DNA of 38,643 nucleotides from Smittium mucronatum (Eukaryota > Kickxellomycota > Harpellomycetes > Harpellales > Legeriomycetaceae), in the NCBI GenBank assembly GCA_001953115.1, contig LSSL01000011.1:1-38643 (forward strand), in the 5' to 3' direction. Position 1 is the stretch's first letter; each line of letters opens with the position of its first letter. Of this stretch, positions 33,664 through 38,643 are shown piece by piece. The position numbers and the translations under genes are program-made. The notes under the pieces were generated by a model. That model was not told where the DNA came from and did not search any database. It saw nothing but the letters and a program-made list of their open reading frames with translations.

Positions 33664-36600
33664 TTATAATGTATTGATTTTATTTGAAGACACAATAGTT
33701 ACCAATACCTTGACATATAAAATGGCCTTGCTTGAATTTTGCTTAAATCTGACTAAGAATTTTTTGCGGCTACTTAAAAAGTCATCATTAAAATCAAACC
33801 AAGTTTTCTATGTAAAAGTTCAGCCAGACTAATAAAATTCAATTTTTTAATCGCTTTCCATATCTAAACCAAGCTTAAATCGATTTAATGATTTTTTGAA
33901 CAATTTTTTGGTTAAACGAAATCGATTAAGATTGCTTAGATTTCTATATAAAAATTTGATATCTAAATAATTTTTAACCTTTGAAACTATAAAATATGTT
34001 AAAGGCAGTTTTTTTTTTTCGGGGTTGAAGTTTTTATTCAACCAAAGAAATTTAGATAAAAATTCAATAGGTCACACAATTTTAGAATAATAATAAAAAA
34101 TCTCTTATTTAGAAATATCTGACATCATTGATAACAATTAAAAAACACATCACCCCATTATTTAGCGTATAAAATATCAAAGTCGATATTAAAAAATAAT
34201 ATGTATAAGGAAATCAAACCTCAAGAATGATGTTATTTAAAGTAGTAGGAATTCAGGAGAAAATAACTAATTTTCTTCTAATTATTCATTAAGTAATGTC
34301 GATAATAAATGTTTAAAGACTTTGATTTATCTGATTGTAAAAATTAAAAAAAAAAAATGAATCTCAGGATACTTTAATGAATTTTGTTTTTACCGATAAT
34401 TTATATCACTTGATTAGATGGTTACTAACATAGGTATTCAATTTTTATGCATCAAACTTATTTTTTACTGCCACTACAAAAATTCAGTTTATTTATTAAT
34501 TGACATCTTCTTTATCACCTTAAAAAATATCTGGTTATAGCGTGTATAACATTATTGTTTCTTTAGAAAGCCCAGTATGGTCTAAAGATGGCTTTAAATG
34601 ATGATAAAGGATTTGTTACATTATTCGAAAACTTCCAAATCGTTATTGGATAACACTTATATAATTTTACTTGCTTTCCACCTCCAATTTTATTAACAAC
34701 AATGAGTAAAAATAATAAAGAATATCTTGATAGGATATTAGTGACCTTTCGGAGGTTTCTCATCTTTTTAGATACTCATCATAAGATGATTTAATCCGTG
34801 ACAAGTTTGCTCTTACTATGCTCGTTTAAAATTAGTTTTTAGTGTTCTAGTGTTAATAAAACTTAGGTTATAAAATAAAATAAACCAATTAAAAAGTAAA
34901 TAATATCCTATAAATTTGGATCCCAAATAATCAATAAGCAGCATTTGCATATGCTGTGATTTTAATAATATATCATCTAATAAGATCCATTATTTTATGA
35001 CTTGTGACTCTGCATCTGAATCATGAAAGCAACACTTATGCTCAATACAGTTTCAAGTAATCATATTATATTAATCCTAAATTGGGCTTTGTGTTTATCA
35101 ATATTCTTAATTACGAATATATGTTTTAGTAGAAATTTAAATGGAGCTCTAATTGATATTTTTTACATTAAAATTTCACGCGCTATGATAATTGGTGCCG
35201 ATAAAATATATCCCCTTACATAATTAAAACATCTAGTATTTTCATACAATGAAATTGCCAAAATAAGAATCAGATCATTTACACTCATGTAGTCAAATAT
35301 ATCTATTGGTAGAGACATAAATATTATGATTCAAATTAACATTGGTTTATTTTATTACGATGTTTTATTAAATCTTAGATTTTTTAGTTCATTATTTGCT
35401 ATGATATTCAGTTGAGTTTCTTAGGTAAAGGTCGCGAAATAGTTCGATTTATAATCATCTATCAAAATGTTTACAGTTTCAATCGATAACAATGTTGAAA
35501 AATTAATGTACAATTCTATTCCGCTTACTTTTTGGTCACTAATAATTAAATATCCAGCATTAAATTGAATTACCATAATCTGAGGGTAATAAATCATTTT
35601 TACAGGGGTTTTCATAGAAATAGACATTTTTTTCTGGACCTTGGGGTCATTTATTTATCCAATAAGTGGTTATATTCTATTAATATATCTGTACTTATAT
35701 TTGGTTAAAATTTAATTGCTCGTAGGTATTTTTGGTTTTTTACTTTTAATTGATAATATAGATAATTTAATCCAATAATAACGTTTTTGATGTCTATAAA
35801 AAAAAAACCCCCCTGCAGATAAAAAAAAACTGGCCTATTTCTACGAAAAACCCAGTAAGCGTAAGCGTAAATATAAATATTATTTTGGGCAATAATTGGA
35901 TATACGATTGAGTGAATTTTATTAGGTAAATGGGCCAGACAGCTAATAGCACCAGAAAATTAGCAAATGTTTTTCTATTCGCCACAATTTTCGATATCAG
36001 ATAAAAATTACAACTGCAAATTGTGGCTCAATTAGAATGCCTGTTCTTTATCGCTCAGTGGCTTTTTTTTACAAAGATTAGCTGTAAATTTATATATTTG
36101 GGTTGATAAATTACATAGATTTCCCAACCAAAAAACGTGCATTGTAATATTAACCCCGATTCGGATCCATTTCTGGGCATAAAATAATGGCACAATTTGG
36201 TCTACCGACCGTGAAGGAGATAAACGAATATAATGCTATCGAATTAAATTTAAGATGATAAAGAAAACAAAAAATAGTCAAATTGAGCTTTTTTCATAAG
36301 AATGACTTAAAGGAGGTCGAGTTATGGTTTTCATTTCAAAAAAATAAAAAGGTGTTCAAATTGTGTAAATACAAGAAATAAATTAGAAAATCAAGATGAA
36401 ATCAGAGCAAATTTTTTTTTATTCCTCATTAGACAATATCTATGGATCAAAAATTCACTGTTTAACTTGCTCCCAAATTTTCAGGACAGAAAAGATCGAT
36501 TAATGAAGCGTGCGTGGGATAGCTTGTTTCACTTATGAAATCTAAGCTCAATTTTGCTTCATTTATCTTTTGGAAAAGTAAGAGCGTTTTTTTTTCCATG

Positions 36601-37105
36601 ATGGTGGTCATCTTTATTAACGAAAATATAAAGTAATTAAATATACCGAATCTCAATAGTTTTCAACAAGATAAAATCCAGTATTGCGAAAATGAAGTCC
36701 ATTAATATTGAGATGTTTCTTCAATTAAGATTAATTACTGAATAATCTGGAATTAATTAATTCAAGATTTGCCGAATAAAGATTGGTTCAATAATTAATG
36801 ATATCATCATCGAATATATAAAAAGCGATATAACTGCCAGTTCGTGTCGTAAGGTATGAATACCATGTTTTAAAAAAACAATGGACCTCAGTAGTCTCGT
36901 AATAGATCCTGTCGAATAATCAATATCAGAAATTAAAGATACAGAAATAAAAATCTAATCATTTATGATAAAAACGCATATTAAAAACTGGTTTATATGA
37001 TTAAACAGTTTTATTATTATGAAGCTATATTATTCAGAAAGGTGTATAAATTAAAATAACTATTAAACATTTTTTAAGACCTTCAGATGAATTTCACATG
37101 TATAA
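33664..37105 (-). pseudogene. Island of decayed minus-strand coding sequence (one large or several genes, not recognised)
   Basis: GC rises to about 30% (over 35% in several lines) against about 15% outside. On the minus strand long frames carry few stops. 36954-36559 is 132 codons with three internal stops (TGSITRLLRSIVFLKHGIHT; NKDDHHHGKKNALTFPKDK). 36180-35794 is 129 codons with two internal stops and two membrane-like helices. 35318-35061 is 86 codons with one stop. 34071-33847 is 75 codons open. 33807-33664 is 48 codons open (TWFDFNDDFLSSRKKFLVRF). A stop every 12 or so codons is expected by chance. Frames change repeatedly without gaps, so this is decay rather than splicing. Several pieces are hydrophobic, and one is faintly F-box-like. 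No family is securely recognised, and the number of original genes is unknown. The plus-strand frame at 35023-35223 is probably a shadow. Confidence 0.45.
35163..35318 (-). pseudogene. F-box-like fragment within the decayed island
   Basis: ATG at 35318-35316 opens 51 codons beginning MSLPIDIFDYMSVNDLILIL, which follows the F-box pattern (LP-x-x-I, four to seven residues, then DL-x-x-L). After the TAA the same frame stays open for 34 more codons to 35061 (RAPFKFLLKHIFVIKNIDKH), as if a single nonsense change split it. F-box proteins are substrate adaptors of SCF ubiquitin ligases. The resemblance covers only about 20 residues and may be coincidence. Confidence 0.25.
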
Positions 37106-38440
37106 CCACTATTATGAATTTATTTTTATTTTAATATATTCTTGATACCCGTTCATATAACATTAGGTTTCTATTTCATATTGGAAAATTAATTAAGTTA
37201 ATTGTTGATTTCTAATCTTGCAGATTTTCTACATATTTTTTTTGTTTTCTGAGTCTCTCAAATCTTTATTATTACAATAACATTAAATTTTTTAAAATTA
37301 TTATAAAAAGAAAACTAATAACTAACAATTATTTGAAAATAAATTTTTATTTGAATAATAGTAAAAAATACAACTTATGTTCTTTTTTGAAATATCGAAT
37401 ATTTGATCGAGTATCTAAAAATTGTCGCAATTTTGAATTATCTCATTTAAATTAACATGGGTTACTTAAATAATTTAATCTCAGCCATTTTACTTGGTAT
37501 AAAAAAAAAGTTAAGCTCATTGTGCCTCAAACTTTTATTAATTTGAATAGATATTAGTTTGAACAAGATTTTAATAATATTAAAATAATTTAATGATTAG
37601 TATAAGATACATTGTACGAAATTTATCATTTAAAAATATCTTGATTACTTTTATGTATTTTTTAGGGGCTAAAAGAAAAAAGTGAAGCCTATTTACGCAA
37701 ACAGATATATCATTTTGAAATTGAAATTTATTTGGGCGATTTTTATATATTTTATTGATGTTAAAAAAATGGTAGCTAATTAATTTTCAATCCCTGGGAA
37801 TATCAGAAATATGTTTATTTCATATGTAATGTATTATTTACACGGTTTCAAAGCGGTTTAAATAGGTTTTTTTTGAAGATTTATTAAATTTGTAGTATCA
37901 GAAAGGGTAAAATCGAAACTATGGACAAAATAAATTCGACGATTAATCCAAATTGATTATGTCATTCATATGAAGAGCTAAAAAATCTCAAGAAAATCAA
38001 TTAAAGCAACTTTACTCGGCTATAATTGCAGCTTTCCGAAATAAATAAAAGAATGATAAAGGGAATTCTAGCATTGAAACATTGCAAGTTAAGTAATTAA
38101 GGGTGTTTTGTATAAAATATATAAATTATTATGGCTATATATTTATCTACCACCCCCTTTCCACACGCCAAAAGCAATAATATTTAATATGAAAAATTTA
38201 GGGAAGTACACTCTAAGAATAAGTTAATAAGTTTAATAAGGATACCGAAAATTCGGTTTATTTTTTATAAAGGCCAATAAATCGGCAGTTTTCAGATATT
38301 TACCCTACGAAGACTGATATATAGCAGATTTTGAAATATATAGATAATGATATCAATATGTAGAACTAATAAAATTTTCATTATTTAAACTGAAAAAATA
38401 AAATTATTATATTCTTTGTGATATTTTGATTATTAATCAC
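37106..38440. other. AT-rich spacer between the relic island and the second element copy
   Basis: I see nothing beyond A/T runs and a short pyrimidine-rich patch (ACCACCCCCTTTCC, 38150-38163). No open frame of interest. Confidence 0.55.
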
Positions 38441-38643
38441 TTTTTTTTTTCATCACGGAATTTTATTAAAAGATAATGACATTAAAAAATATACTAAAAA
38501 ATATGGAAAAAAGAAAAAGTCGTATAGAAAAGACTATTATCCTAACTACATAAGCTATTCTGCCGGACTACCGGCTGCGTACCTATAGGAAAAGGGTACA
38601 ATATAACAACCAAAAGACCCCCCCCCCCTGGAATTGCTTCAAG
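38441..38643 (-). mobile_element. 3' end of a second, inverted copy of the structured retroelement (runs off the window)
   Basis: Read on the minus strand, 38643-38441 aligns with 25395-25593. It shares CTTGAAG, the GCCGG-TAGT-CCGGC hairpin (38575-38562), an identical ATAATAGTCTTTTCTATACG block, AATAAA (38467-38462) and a ten-base A tail (T run 38441-38450). The 5' about 420 bases lie outside the window. Compared with the first copy, G5-A-G2 has become G11 (C11 at 38618-38628), and the bases between that run and the hairpin have diverged. This copy fixes the 3' boundary of the family at the A tail. The far target-site duplication cannot be checked here. Confidence 0.8.
38618..38628. repeat. 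C11 tract (G11 in the element's sense strand)
   Basis: Expansion of the G-rich motif of the first copy (GGGGGAGG, about 25411-25418) into an uninterrupted run by loss of the A, then probably slippage. Confidence 0.9.

Noticed and set aside
8700..38440. Repeat-induced point mutation (RIP) as cause of the AT-rich desert
   Set aside because: The element at 24970-25593 keeps balanced GC and CpA sites, and no degraded transposon ORFs are visible across most of the desert. Dinucleotide indices over the whole genome would be needed.

Overview
The window looks like a stretch of an AT-rich fungal nuclear genome. Three intact protein genes sit in the first 8.3 kb: adenylosuccinate lyase (cut by the left edge), an NADPH carbonyl-reductase-type SDR, and the mitochondrial heme O synthase COX10 with a mitochondrial presequence. 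The visible parts of all three are intronless. They use the standard code: CTG falls at a conserved Leu in adenylosuccinate lyase, which argues against the CUG-Ser yeasts. COX10 and the bimodal composition (genes about 40% GC, most of the remainder about 15% by hand counts of sample lines) fit an AT-rich, perhaps early-diverging, fungus. I cannot name the species.

Layout. 1-902: ADE13/ADSL 5' part, minus strand. 1583-3205: minus-strand coding-like fragments broken by stops and frame changes, perhaps an old leucine-rich-repeat gene. 3326-4162: SDR, plus strand. 4341-4437: exact 44-bp tandem duplication. 4658-6518: a second set of broken minus-strand coding fragments. 6876-8237: COX10, plus strand. 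From 8.3 to 38.6 kb there is no intact gene. This is a desert of A/T runs and microsatellites, interrupted by a retrotransposed element at 24970-25593, a small signal-peptide-like relic just before it (24604-24783), a GC-raised island of broken minus-strand coding frames (33664-37105), and the 3' end of a second, inverted copy of the element running off the right edge (38441-38643).

The most interesting object is the 24970-25593 element. It is about twice as GC-rich as its surroundings and has no convincing ORF. It is packed with perfect short hairpins, including a four-helix cloverleaf-like domain and a segment that can pair with either of two partners. It ends in AATAAA followed by an A tail, and it is bracketed by a 12/13 matching direct repeat. 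That is the signature of target-primed reverse transcription of a polyadenylated, structured, apparently non-coding RNA, that is, a SINE-like family or a mobilised structured ncRNA. The second copy shows the family is dispersed and retains one conserved hairpin core unchanged.

The second theme is gene decay. Between and beyond the intact genes, all three relic zones have minus-strand reading frames with far fewer stops than their base composition predicts, but broken by isolated stops and frameshifts. No family is securely recognised in them. ADSL (purine synthesis), SDR (carbonyl reduction) and COX10 (heme A synthesis) are unrelated housekeeping or metabolic functions, and nothing suggests an operon or cluster.
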